Assembly: GCF_003236395.1 (NCBI RefSeq)
Contig: NZ_POUD01000074.1
Span: forward strand, 1 to 34,896
From: Nonomuraea aridisoli
Lineage (GTDB): Bacteria; Actinomycetota; Actinomycetes; Streptosporangiales; Streptosporangiaceae
Direction of reading: 5' to 3'
Length of the DNA stretch: 34,896 nt
A program made the position numbers and the translations under genes. Shown piece after piece: positions 1 through 10,617 of this stretch (the first letter of the stretch is position 1; every line of letters begins with the position of its first letter). The notes below the pieces were generated by a model. It did no database searches, had not been told where the DNA came from, and saw only the letters and a program-made list of their open reading frames with translations.

Positions 1-197
1 GGGCTGTACTTGTCGGCGACCTTGAGCCGGTCGGGCTTCCAGTACTCGGCGACCCGCTTCACGTCCGCGGCGGTCTTGGCCAGCGCGGCGGAGTAGACCC
101 GGGTGGGCGCGGCGTGGGCGATCCCCGTGAGTGCAGGCAGCCAGAGCAGCGCGCCGCCCAGGGCGACGGCCGCGAGGCGCCTGGCTCGGGAGATCAT
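1..197 (-). CDS. Secreted protein, N-terminal part, paralogue of the downstream trypsin-like peptidase (partial)
   Basis: Only the first 65 codons are inside the window; the gene runs off the left edge. It begins with ATG at 197, preceded by an AAAGAAAGG-like ribosome site. The product starts MISRARRLAAVALGG, a positively charged n-region followed by a hydrophobic stretch and an AHAAP-type signal peptidase site near residue 30. After this comes a motif reading EYWKPDRLKVADKY. The gene at 534-1652 has the same SRARR start and a matching FWTPDRVKKATDY motif at the same place, so the two look like tandem paralogues. By that similarity this is probably another secreted trypsin-like serine peptidase, but its catalytic part is outside the window. 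Confidence 0.75.
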   Translation of the reverse strand, partial: MISRARRLAAVALGGALLWLPALTGIAHAAPTRVYSAALAKTAADVKRVAEYWKPDRLKVADKYS

Positions 198-533
198 CAA
201 TTGCCTTTCTTTTGGGTCGTAAGGGAGGATTTTTCCAGATGGGCAGAGCTTATTGCAGCTCGGATAGAGATTCGTTACCTGATCTAGAGTGCAGGGCGAA
301 CTATAAGGACGGTGTCAGCCCGCCACTCGCGGCGCCCGTAAGTGATCTTTAACGGATGGCGTTTCCCCAGGTCAGACCCGGTTTCTGCGAGTTTCTCGGC
401 GCGCGTATCGACGCCATTCCGCGCTGCTTTCCGGATCGTTCCAGCGTGGCGTACGCCACTTCGAGGTCGCCATTCGCCGAGTGGGGAAGGCCCCGGATCC
501 CAGGGGGAGCCGGGGCCCGGGGTGCCGCGTCGA
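198..533. other. Intergenic region between two minus-strand secreted-protein genes
   Basis: No convincing coding region. It holds the 3' hairpin of the gene at 534-1652 (489-517) and the upstream region of the gene at 1-197, which is clearly less GC-rich than its surroundings (about 200-350). A TATAGT-like minus-strand -10 candidate (plus strand ACTATA at 300-305) is present, without a good partner -35 box. Open frames that cross this stretch look like chance frames of GC-rich DNA. Confidence 0.6.
489..517 (-). terminator. Possible terminator of the trypsin-like gene
   Basis: GGCCCCGG (489-496) and CCGGGGCC (510-517) form an 8-bp stem with a 13-base loop, 17 bases beyond the stop codon of the gene at 534-1652. 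There is no clear U-tract, so this is only a moderate candidate. Confidence 0.45.
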
Positions 534-1652
534 TCACGGCATGTTGCCGGTCCACCGGTTCGCGGCGGCCTTGTAGACGTTGTAGGTGTCGCCGTTGAAG
601 TACGGCGAGGAGATGTGGTCGTAACGGTCGTTGCCGTCGGTGTCCCAGGCGATGCTGTTGACGCCGACCAGGTAGCCGGTGCGCGAGGCGCTCTTGTACT
701 GGTAGAGGAACGGTCCGCCGCTCGCGCCCGCGGTGAAGGCGCACTTGAAGCCGACGTGCTCCTGCAGGTTGTACTTCTTGGCCTCCGGCATCGGCTTGGT
801 GGTGCCGTAGCACCACTTCATCGTGCGGCCCGTGTACGGCTTGTCGCCGTCGGGGTGCTCGCCGGCCGGGTAGCCGAACGAGAAGACGTTCGCCTTCGGG
901 TTCCGGTTCCAGGTGAAGCCCTGACCGCCGACGTTGTCACCGAGGCGGCCGACGTTCTTCTTCGTCCACTGCCAGCGGCCGCCGGTCTTCTCCCACTGGA
1001 CCTTGATCCCGTTGTAGACGTTGACGAACGCGTAGTCGTAGTCGAAGTCCTCCTTCACCACGAAGTCGTCGTGGGCGTTGAACGTCTTGGCGGCGTAGAT
1101 GCCGTAGGGCGCCTTGCCGTTCCAGGCGTTGTCGCCGTCCCAGTAGGACGGGATGAAGACCCAGTTGTCGTAGAAGGTGTTCTTCTTGGTGTCGTAGACG
1201 CAGTGGGCCGAGGTCGCCACGAGGTTGCGGTACTTGCTCTGCACCGAGGTGGCCGAGCAGTAACGCCAGTTCTTCGGGTTGCGCGGGTCGGTCCTCGGCA
1301 GCGTGAAGAACACGCGGCCGACCGTGTTGGGCAGGTTGACCTGCTTGCTCTTCTTCGCCGTGGTCTTCTGCGCGCCGCTCGGCGGCACGGACCCGGGCGG
1401 GCCGTCGGGCTTGTCGGCGCTGGCCTTGATGCCCTTGGTGGACATGTCGAGGGCGGCGTCGTAGTCGGTGGCCTTCTTGACGCGGTCGGGCGTCCAGAAC
1501 TGCACGGCCTGTTCCGCGGGGGTCGCGGCGTTCTTGGACACGACGTCGGAGGGTGCGGCCGCGTTGGCGGCGCCGCTGACCGTGCCCGCTGTCAGGGCGA
1601 CGGCCGCGAGGCCGGCGAGCGGGATGGCGATGCGCCTTGCTCGGGATTGCAT
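534..1652 (-). CDS. Secreted trypsin-like serine peptidase
   Basis: This 372-residue protein is probably exported and cleaves proteins outside the cell. Residues 1-33 form a signal peptide (MQSRARR, hydrophobic core, ANAAA). Residues about 34-110 are a pro-like segment rich in Lys, Pro and Gly. The chymotrypsin-fold part then shows the catalytic triad in order: H150 in TSAHC, D206 in DYDYAF, and S311 in GASGGPF. Four cysteines (C132, C151, C281, C304) are placed to form two disulfides, the first bracketing the catalytic His loop. The ATG at 1652 follows AGAGGAG. It lies upstream, on the same strand, of a paralogue at 1-197, suggesting tandem duplication. Substrate specificity cannot be read from the sequence. 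The family call is firm because all three catalytic motifs are present in the right order and spacing. Confidence 0.9.
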   Translation of the reverse strand: MQSRARRIAIPLAGLAAVALTAGTVSGAANAAAPSDVVSKNAATPAEQAVQFWTPDRVKKATDYDAALDMSTKGIKASADKPDGPPGSVPPSGAQKTTAKKSKQVNLPNTVGRVFFTLPRTDPRNPKNWRYCSATSVQSKYRNLVATSAHCVYDTKKNTFYDNWVFIPSYWDGDNAWNGKAPYGIYAAKTFNAHDDFVVKEDFDYDYAFVNVYNGIKVQWEKTGGRWQWTKKNVGRLGDNVGGQGFTWNRNPKANVFSFGYPAGEHPDGDKPYTGRTMKWCYGTTKPMPEAKKYNLQEHVGFKCAFTAGASGGPFLYQYKSASRTGYLVGVNSIAWDTDGNDRYDHISSPYFNGDTYNVYKAAANRWTGNMP

Positions 1653-2091
1653 GGAGCTCCTCTCGGCTTTCGGCGGCCCAGAGCGGGGTACTGCGCCCCG
1701 GTGGGCCAGGAAAACGCTCGGAACGTTAATGAATGGCGCAATCGCCCGGCCAGGAAGCGACGCGAAAAAGCATGGACCGGTTCCATTCCGTTATATAAAT
1801 AGCGAATTCGCATGTATTCAGAATCGGCATTTACGCAGGTTAGAAGCTATGTCTAATTGCTGTGACCTCACTGGTAACAGTGTTTATCAGACGCCACTCC
1901 GCGGTCGCCGGCACGGTGGATATCGCCGGTCACAGGAATCTCCCCGGCTCCGGCGACCACGGGCGTCCCGGGCGGCCAGGTTGTGATTTCGTGACGTTTC
2001 GCCACGGCCTCAGGGCTTGCGCGGGAGGTCTCCGGTCAACTGAACTGGACGCGGACGGCACATTTCAGCACTACTCGGACTGAGGAACGGC
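1653..2091. other. Divergent intergenic region
   Basis: This 439-base region separates the trypsin-like gene (minus) from the gene at 2092 (plus). No supported gene was found; the frames crossing it lack good codon use and ribosome sites. It contains an AT-rich island around 1780-1850. There, minus-strand TATAAC (plus GTTATA at 1790-1795) is a plausible -10 for the peptidase gene, giving a leader of about 130 bases. GAGGA at about 2082 is the ribosome site of the next gene. Confidence 0.55.
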
Positions 2092-3042
2092 GTGACGGAC
2101 CAGTTCGACGTCATCGAGGCAGGCGAGCGCGACGGCCGTCGCCGGTGGGTCGGGCTGGTGGTGGTCCTGGCGCTGCTGCTGATCCCCGCGGTGAGCCTGA
2201 TCACCAGCCGCGACCCCGTCGCCGAGCCCGCGGAGCAGGGCATCGCCAAGCCGGGCATCGCCGAGCCGGGCGCGGTGGACCCGGCCCCCGCCGCGCCGAC
2301 GTCACGGCGCACGCGGACCCCGGAGCCCATCAGGACGATCACCCGGGTCGACGCCGCACCGAACGTCCTCATCGTCCCCGGCGAGGCCAAGGGCGACGAC
2401 GAGGTCCTGCGGGTGGTCTTCCCGGACGGCGCCCGCGCCGACGTGCGTTACCCGGCCGACCTGGCACTCGACGAGATGGGGTCGCGGCCGTTCCAGGGCG
2501 CCTGGATCGACGGCAGGCTCCGTGAGCTCGTCGCCCCGTACGGCGGCGAGGCGGAGGTCACCCGGGGCGGCGAGCCCATCAGGAACTACGCCGACAACGT
2601 GACCCTCTGGCCGCGCCAGGCGGGCCTGTACGGGCAGGTGCTGCTGTTCTCCTTCGGGCCGTGGCGGCTGGCGATGTACGACCGGGGCGAGGGCCTGACG
2701 TTCGACCAGCGCGTCGTCCTCGCCGAGAACCTCAAGGGCCGCGTCACAGGCGACGGCTACCTCGTGTTGTCCGCCGGCGGGGGAGTGCGGCTCGCCGAGC
2801 CCGGCGACGTCGTGCGGAACGACCCGGTCGGGCCGCAGCTGTGGTTCGGCGGCGGCCTGGGAGAGACGGTGGCGCTCGTGCCCACGCCCGGCTGCGACGA
2901 GGAGGCCGAGGCGCCCGACGTGGTCGAGGTACGCGGCCGGCCCGCCGAGACGGTCTGCCGGGGCGACGTGCTGGTGGCCGCCACCGGGCCCGAGTCGTTC
3001 CGGAAGAAGGCCGTCGACGGCATCCGGGTCACCATGAAATGA
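2092..3042 (+). CDS. Hypothetical membrane-anchored protein
   Basis: I do not recognise this 316-residue protein. It starts with GTG after TGAGGAACGG. Residues 1-17 are charged and about 18-38 form one hydrophobic segment (GLVVVLALLLIPAVSLI), so it is probably a signal anchor with the rest outside the membrane. Residues about 40-85 are a Pro/Ala-rich linker with a short repeat (GIAKPGIAEPG). The remainder, about 85-316, looks like a folded beta-rich domain, with two cysteines (CDEEAEA and VCRGD) near the C-terminus that could form a disulfide. The next gene starts 49 bases downstream from its own apparent promoter, so the two need not be an operon. No function is proposed. Confidence 0.75.
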   Translation: MTDQFDVIEAGERDGRRRWVGLVVVLALLLIPAVSLITSRDPVAEPAEQGIAKPGIAEPGAVDPAPAAPTSRRTRTPEPIRTITRVDAAPNVLIVPGEAKGDDEVLRVVFPDGARADVRYPADLALDEMGSRPFQGAWIDGRLRELVAPYGGEAEVTRGGEPIRNYADNVTLWPRQAGLYGQVLLFSFGPWRLAMYDRGEGLTFDQRVVLAENLKGRVTGDGYLVLSAGGGVRLAEPGDVVRNDPVGPQLWFGGGLGETVALVPTPGCDEEAEAPDVVEVRGRPAETVCRGDVLVAATGPESFRKKAVDGIRVTMK

Positions 3043-3079
3043 CGGACGGCCGGTCATGGGGAGATCGATCACGCTGAAG

Positions 3080-3085
3080 TAGGGT
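3080..3085 (+). promoter_or_regulatory. -10 element of a leaderless start
   Basis: TAGGGT at 3080-3085 is followed by six bases and then the ATG at 3092. There is no Shine-Dalgarno sequence, so transcription probably begins at the A of the start codon. No strong -35 box is visible. Confidence 0.5.
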
Positions 3086-3091
3086 GCGGCC

Positions 3092-4048
3092 ATGTTCGCC
3101 GTAACCGCCACCCAGACCGATCCCGACAACCCGCTCGCCGGACTGACGCTCGGCGAGCACCCCGACCCCGAACCGCCGGACGGCTGGACGACCGTCACCG
3201 TACGCGCCGCCGCGCTCAACCACCACGACCTGTGGACGCTCCGCGGCGTCGGCATCAGGAAGGAGCAGCTGCCCATCGTGCTCGGCTGCGACGCCGCCGG
3301 CGTCGACGAGGACGGCAACGAGGTCATCGTGCACGCCGTGATCGGCTCCGGCGGCGACGAGACGCTCGACCCGCGGCGGTCGCTGCTGTCGGAGAAGTAC
3401 GACGGGACGTTCGCCGACCGGGTCGCCGTGCCGCGCGGCAACCTGGTGCCCAAGCCCGCCGGGCTGAGCTTCGAGCACGCGGCCTGCCTGCCGACGGCCT
3501 GGCTGACCGCGTACCGGATGCTCTTCGACAAGGCCGGGCTGCAGCCCGGCGCCACCGTGCTCGTGCAGGGGGCGGGCGGCGGGGTCGCCACCGCGCTGAT
3601 CGCGCTCGGCCGCGCGGGCGGCTACCGGATGTGGGCCACCAGCCGGTCGGAGGCCAAGCGGGAGCGCGCCGCGCGGCTCGGCGCCGACCAGGTCTTCGAG
3701 CCGGGCGCGCGGCTGCCCGAGCGGGTGGACGCCGTCATGGAGACCGTCGGGCAGGCCACCTGGGACCATTCGCTCAAGTCGCTCAAGCCAGGCGGGCGGA
3801 TCGTCGTCTGCGGGGCGACCAGCGGGGCGGTGCCGCCGGCCGACCTGAACCGGGTGTTCTTCCTGCAGTTGTCGGTGATCGGCTCGACCATGGGCACGCG
3901 TGACCAGCTGCAGCGGCTGGCGGTGTTCCTGGAGCAGACCGGGCTGCGGCCCGAGATCGACCGGGCGTTGCCGATGAACGAGGCGCGGGACGGGTTCGCC
4001 GCGATGGCGTCGGGCGACATATTCGGAAAAATCGTCTTTACGCGCTGA
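3092..4048 (+). CDS. Quinone-oxidoreductase-like MDR family protein
   Basis: This 318-residue enzyme belongs to the medium-chain dehydrogenase/reductase superfamily, in the zinc-free quinone oxidoreductase/enoyl reductase branch, and probably uses NADPH to reduce an activated double bond or quinone. The N-terminal GroES-like domain (about 1-125) has the usual AALNHHDLWTLRG segment. The typical zinc-ligand Cys and structural CxxC cluster of alcohol dehydrogenases are missing. The Rossmann half starts at about 155 with VQGAGGGV (glycine motif about 160-165), followed by a TSRSEAKR segment where an Arg/Lys-rich loop suits NADP. The C-terminus ends GKIVFTR, typical of the family. It appears leaderless. 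Its stop codon lies inside a long hairpin shared with the convergent PadR gene. The physiological substrate is unknown. Confidence 0.85.
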   Translation: MFAVTATQTDPDNPLAGLTLGEHPDPEPPDGWTTVTVRAAALNHHDLWTLRGVGIRKEQLPIVLGCDAAGVDEDGNEVIVHAVIGSGGDETLDPRRSLLSEKYDGTFADRVAVPRGNLVPKPAGLSFEHAACLPTAWLTAYRMLFDKAGLQPGATVLVQGAGGGVATALIALGRAGGYRMWATSRSEAKRERAARLGADQVFEPGARLPERVDAVMETVGQATWDHSLKSLKPGGRIVVCGATSGAVPPADLNRVFFLQLSVIGSTMGTRDQLQRLAVFLEQTGLRPEIDRALPMNEARDGFAAMASGDIFGKIVFTR

Positions 4049-4093
4049 ACGCTGCTGGGCCTCCTCCGCCGGGAGGCCCAGCAGCGTTCAGCG
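4043..4093. terminator. Bidirectional terminator overlapping both stop codons
   Basis: A perfect 22-bp inverted repeat (4043-4064 with 4072-4093) closes a 7-base loop. It contains the last codon and stop (CGC TGA) of the plus-strand gene ending at 4048 and also the last codon and stop of the minus-strand PadR gene ending at 4088. It should stop transcription from both sides. Confidence 0.85.
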
Positions 4094-4825
4094 TTCGAGG
4101 ATGTCGTGGATACGGCGGGTCGCGTCGTCCAGAGTCGTGCGCAGCTCGGCCAGCTTCTCCGGGGTCAGTCGCGCGTCCGACGCCTCGGCCCGGGCCGCCG
4201 CGACGAAGTCGGCCAGCAGCTCGCCCAGCTCGGCGTCCAGGTCCGCCCGGTTCGGCGGCGCGCCGCCGAGCGTGGCCCACACCTCGGACCAGATCCGCCG
4301 CCACTCCCGGCTCAGCCGCTCACCCTCGCCCTGCCAGTGGGTGGCGTGCTCCGTCCACTGCTGCTTCTGCTGCTCCCGCAGCCGCCGCAGGTCGTCCTGC
4401 GTACGCCGCAGCCGCCGGCCGTCCTCGCCCACGCCCGTGCGGACGTCCTTCGCCATCCGGGTCAGCTCGTCCCGGAGCGACCTGACGGTGTCGCGGACGT
4501 CCTCCTTGACCTCGCGCGCAATGTCGCGGACGGACGCGGAGATCTCCTGCTCCAGGTCGTTGAGCTCGTCGAGCCGGTCGTTGAGCTCCTCGCGTCCCTT
4601 GTCGGTGATCGAGAACACCTTCTTGCCGTCGATCACTTCGTGGGTCACCAGCCCCTCCTCCTCCAGGCGGGCCAGACGCGGGTAGATCGTGCCGGGCGAG
4701 GGCGAGTAGACCCCGAGGAAGCGGTCCTGCAACAACCGGATGACCTCGTACCCGTGGCGCGGGCTCTCATCCAGCAACTTGAGCAGGTACAGCCGCAGCC
4801 GACCATGACCGAAGACAGGGCTCAT
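4088..4825 (-). CDS. PadR family transcriptional regulator with long coiled-coil C-terminus
   Basis: This 245-residue DNA-binding repressor-type protein has a PadR winged helix at residues 1-80: LLDESPRHGYEVI for the early helices, SPGTIYPRLARLEEEGL as recognition helix, and VFSITDKGREEL for the wing end. Residues about 85-200 are highly charged and heptad-like, suggesting a long coiled coil for dimerisation. This makes the protein longer than short PadR members, which run about 110-180 residues. Its ATG overlaps the stop of the upstream DUF4097 gene (ATGA), and its ribosome site GGAGAT lies inside that gene, so the two are translationally coupled. PadR proteins commonly repress their own operon; the promoter at 5665-5693 is the likely target. 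The inducer is unknown. Confidence 0.92.
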   Translation of the reverse strand: MSPVFGHGRLRLYLLKLLDESPRHGYEVIRLLQDRFLGVYSPSPGTIYPRLARLEEEGLVTHEVIDGKKVFSITDKGREELNDRLDELNDLEQEISASVRDIAREVKEDVRDTVRSLRDELTRMAKDVRTGVGEDGRRLRRTQDDLRRLREQQKQQWTEHATHWQGEGERLSREWRRIWSEVWATLGGAPPNRADLDAELGELLADFVAAARAEASDARLTPEKLAELRTTLDDATRRIHDILER

Positions 4826-5625
4826 TCTTTATCTCCTTTGAGCAGCGTGACCTCGCCGGAGACCGTGTTGGCCGAGAGGGAGGCCATGCCGCCGCCCAGC
4901 CGGCCCGACAGCGACCGGGCGCCGGGGCTGCTCGAGTTGGACAGTTCGTCGAACGCGCTGATCAGCCTGCCGGAGGTGGCTCTGGCGATGACGTCGGCGT
5001 CGGTGTTCTCAGGCAGTCTGACCAGGATGTCACCCGACACGCTGGTGAACGTCACGTGGGCCGTCGGCCGCAGGGCGAGGTCGGCCATGATGCGGCCGGA
5101 GACGGTCTTGGCGCGCAGCCGGTGGGGTGTGCCGTCGGCCACGGTGAGGTCGCCGGAGATGCTGTTGAACGACAGGTCGCCCTCCAGCGCGCGGCTCTCG
5201 ACGGCGCCCGAGACGGTGTTGGCGGCCACGTCGCCGCTGACGCCGTCGAGGACGATGTCGCCGGAGACGCTCTTGACGTGGGCCATCCGCTCGAAGCCGG
5301 CCACCACCGCGGGCGCGGCCACCACGCCGGCCCTGACCTTGCAGGTCTTCGGCACGGAGAGGGACAACACCGTGCTGCGCCGGTCGCGGCGGAGCCAGCC
5401 GAGCATGCCGTCCCAGGTGAGGTCGCGGTAGGCGACGGTCAGCGCCCGCGTGTCCTCGTCGTACGTGACCAGCAGCGGGGAGGCCGAGTCGATCTCCGTG
5501 ACCTCCAGCGTGGGCGGCCCGTCGCCGGCCAGCACGTCGAGGCGGCCGGAGACGATGCGGACGTCGAGCGATGTCACGTCGCCGAACGTGAGGTGCTCGG
5601 GCTGGTCGATGGTCCACTGCTGCAT
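4822..5625 (-). CDS. DUF4097 family beta-strand repeat protein
   Basis: This protein of about 267 residues is built from repeated short beta strands with the signature VSG[DR]: KSVSGDI, DGVSGDV, NTVSGAV, NSISGDL, KTVSGRI, TSVSGDI, ATSGR, RSLSGR and NTVSGEV. This spacing predicts the right-handed beta-solenoid of DUF4097/LiaG-like proteins. I chose ATG 5625 (MQQWTIDQP) because AGAAAGG lies just upstream of it; a GTG 24 bases earlier would bury that ribosome site in the coding region. No signal peptide or membrane segment is visible, so it is probably cytoplasmic. It is the first gene of a two-gene operon with the overlapping PadR gene. DUF4097-PadR pairs are common in actinomycetes, but the biochemical role is not established. 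Confidence 0.88.
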   Translation of the reverse strand: MQQWTIDQPEHLTFGDVTSLDVRIVSGRLDVLAGDGPPTLEVTEIDSASPLLVTYDEDTRALTVAYRDLTWDGMLGWLRRDRRSTVLSLSVPKTCKVRAGVVAAPAVVAGFERMAHVKSVSGDIVLDGVSGDVAANTVSGAVESRALEGDLSFNSISGDLTVADGTPHRLRAKTVSGRIMADLALRPTAHVTFTSVSGDILVRLPENTDADVIARATSGRLISAFDELSNSSSPGARSLSGRLGGGMASLSANTVSGEVTLLKGDKE

Positions 5626-5664
5626 GTTCCGCGCCTTTCTGGGCGACACGTCCCTACACGAAAC

Positions 5665-5693
5665 ACGATATGTCGCGTTCGCAGGAAACTCAA
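5665..5693 (-). promoter_or_regulatory. Promoter and possible PadR operator for the DUF4097-padR operon
   Basis: On the minus strand TTGAGT (5688-5693) and TATCGT (5665-5670) are separated by exactly 17 bases, about 40 bases upstream of the ATG. The same strand has two similar stretches, ACGCGATACATC and ACGCGACATATC. The second lies within this promoter and the first just upstream, so they are reasonable PadR sites. Operator function is inference. Confidence 0.55.
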
Positions 5694-5747
5694 GATGTAT
5701 CGCGTTATGCGGTCTGGAGCGCGCTCATGACCGACGCGGGAGGCAGG

Positions 5748-5924
5748 TCAGTCGTCCTCGTCGTCGAGGCGGGCCAGCCAGGTGGCCAGGCGCTCGATCG
5801 GCGTCTCGAACTCGGGGTTGAGGTCGACGAACTCGCGCAGGCGCTCACCGAGCCACAGGACGCTGACCTCCTCCTCGCCGCGCCGCTCGACCAGCTCCTC
5901 GATCCCCCGATCGGTGAAGTACAT
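5748..5924 (-). CDS. Small DUF6104 family protein
   Basis: This 58-residue acidic protein begins MYFTDRGIEELVERRGEEE and ends ATWLARLDDEDD. It starts with ATG at 5924, preceded by GGAAAG. I recognise it as the small conserved actinobacterial family DUF6104, which typically sits next to kgd, as here. No transmembrane segment, signal peptide or metal-binding motif is present; the sequence is mostly helix-forming. The kgd gene upstream on the same strand ends at a strong hairpin (5998-6031), so this gene is probably transcribed separately or by limited read-through. Function is unknown. Confidence 0.85.
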   Translation of the reverse strand: MYFTDRGIEELVERRGEEEVSVLWLGERLREFVDLNPEFETPIERLATWLARLDDEDD

Positions 5925-5997
5925 CGCTTGCTTTCCGTTCCTTCCGCGAGACGTGCCCGCCTGACTTTAGCCTGCCGTACGGCCTGGTCAGGAAAGC

Positions 5998-6031
5998 GGC
6001 GAGCCCCCGGCCGAGGGGCCGGGGGCTCGCC
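5998..6031 (-). terminator. Rho-independent terminator of kgd
   Basis: A perfect 15-bp stem (5998-6012 with 6017-6031) and a 4-base loop lie 9 bases past the kgd stop codon. On the minus strand the stem is followed by CGCTTTCC, a short T-rich run. Confidence 0.85.
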
Positions 6032-6039
6032 GTGGGCGA

Positions 6040-9693
<3,654 letters not shown>

Positions 9694-9897
9694 GGCGGAA
9701 ATCGCCCTCTTCCGCAGATCGGCGTTGATGTTAGAGAACCTGTCCAAGGCTACTCGCCCAAAGCGGCACCGCGCGCCGAAGAGCACGCGCCGCCTCGAAC
9801 GATCCTCTCAGGACCGTGCAAAGAGGTCACGCCCCCCTAGTCAATCCGGGTGGTGCCGCATTTATTACTCTTTGGTATCAACGGTACGTCGATGAGT

Positions 9898-10542
9898 TTA
9901 TTTCTCGTTCGATAGCAATCTGCTACTGATCCGCACCTCTGGCGACAACTCGGACAGAAGGTCGGCCAGTTCCTCGCCCGCCTGCTTGAGCTCCTCCAGC
10001 GACATGGGCTCCAGGCGTTCGAGCAGGAAGATCGCGTTGGTGGTCTCCTCGGTGAGACGGGTGCGCGCCACCTGGCGCCAGTTCCACCGGCGGCAGGTGA
10101 CGCCGAGGTCGTCGCGCCAGATCACCTCGCCCGGCTCGGGCTGCCCGAGCGCCTCCTCCGACGCCTCGTCGCCGGTGGCCCGCACCAGCCGCGCGGGGCC
10201 GGCGTAGCGGTCGAGGTCCTCGCCGCCGATGGGCAGCGCGTGCTTGACGCTGATCGAGTTGTACGCGTCGACCGCCCGGTTGATCTCGGGCAGCGGCATG
10301 CGCCGGGTGAGCGCGTCGACCGACGGGCGGGTGCGCTGCGGCTTGGCCCCGAACGCGCGGTAGGCGTCCTTCCAGGCGTCGATCTTGTCCGTCTGCACCT
10401 CGCACGCCGACGCCTCGGCCAGCCAGGCGCGCGAGCGGTCGTCGGTGGGCCCGTTGCGCAGGCCGTGGGCGGTCATCACGAGGACCGCGAAGTCTGGGCG
10501 GAGGGCGAAGACGGAGTCGTCCACCCGGATGTCGTCGAGCAT
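9898..10542 (-). CDS. Free-standing B3/B4 domain protein (PheRS-beta editing-like)
   Basis: This 214-residue protein resembles the B3/B4 domain of the phenylalanyl-tRNA synthetase beta subunit, which hydrolyses wrongly charged tRNA. Landmarks are LVMTAHGLRN near the N-terminus, a W-KDAYRAFGAKPQRTRPSVDALTRR segment (about 80-105), the conserved INRAVDAYNSISVKHALPIGGEDLD block (about 110-135) and a late VTCRRWNWRQ stretch. Stand-alone members are known in actinomycetes; some may be tRNA-editing enzymes, but this is not proved here. The ATG at 10542 is preceded by a weak GGGG. The open frame extends further upstream only as antisense to the next gene. It is divergent from the winged-helix gene, with two palindromic operators between, so it may share that regulation. 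Confidence 0.8.
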   Translation of the reverse strand: MLDDIRVDDSVFALRPDFAVLVMTAHGLRNGPTDDRSRAWLAEASACEVQTDKIDAWKDAYRAFGAKPQRTRPSVDALTRRMPLPEINRAVDAYNSISVKHALPIGGEDLDRYAGPARLVRATGDEASEEALGQPEPGEVIWRDDLGVTCRRWNWRQVARTRLTEETTNAIFLLERLEPMSLEELKQAGEELADLLSELSPEVRISSRLLSNEK

Positions 10543-10570
10543 GACCCCAAGTCTAGGAGCGACGGAAACC

Positions 10571-10610
10571 GCAAAAATCCATTTGCAAAATTCTCTTTGC
10601 GGTCTATCGT
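10571..10610 (+). promoter_or_regulatory. Promoter with two tandem GCAAA-N6-TTTGC operators
   Basis: Two perfect inverted repeats GCAAA-N6-TTTGC occupy 10571-10586 and 10585-10600, sharing a GC. They overlap the -35 box TTGCAA (10583-10588), which pairs with the -10 TATCGT (10605-10610) over a 16-base spacer. The ATG follows seven bases later, so the mRNA is likely leaderless. A repressor bound here would block the winged-helix/MFS operon and could also affect the divergent B3/B4 gene. Confidence 0.65.
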
Positions 10611-10617
10611 CGGTCGT

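Noticed and set aside
342..1802. A 486-codon open frame on the plus strand across the trypsin-like gene
   Set aside because: The trypsin-like gene on the other strand has a signal peptide, catalytic triad and ribosome site; this frame is its shadow.
9694..9786. An upstream in-frame start for kgd giving 31 more residues
   Set aside because: The extra residues do not resemble known Kgd N-termini, while the GTG at 9693 leads straight into the conserved start.
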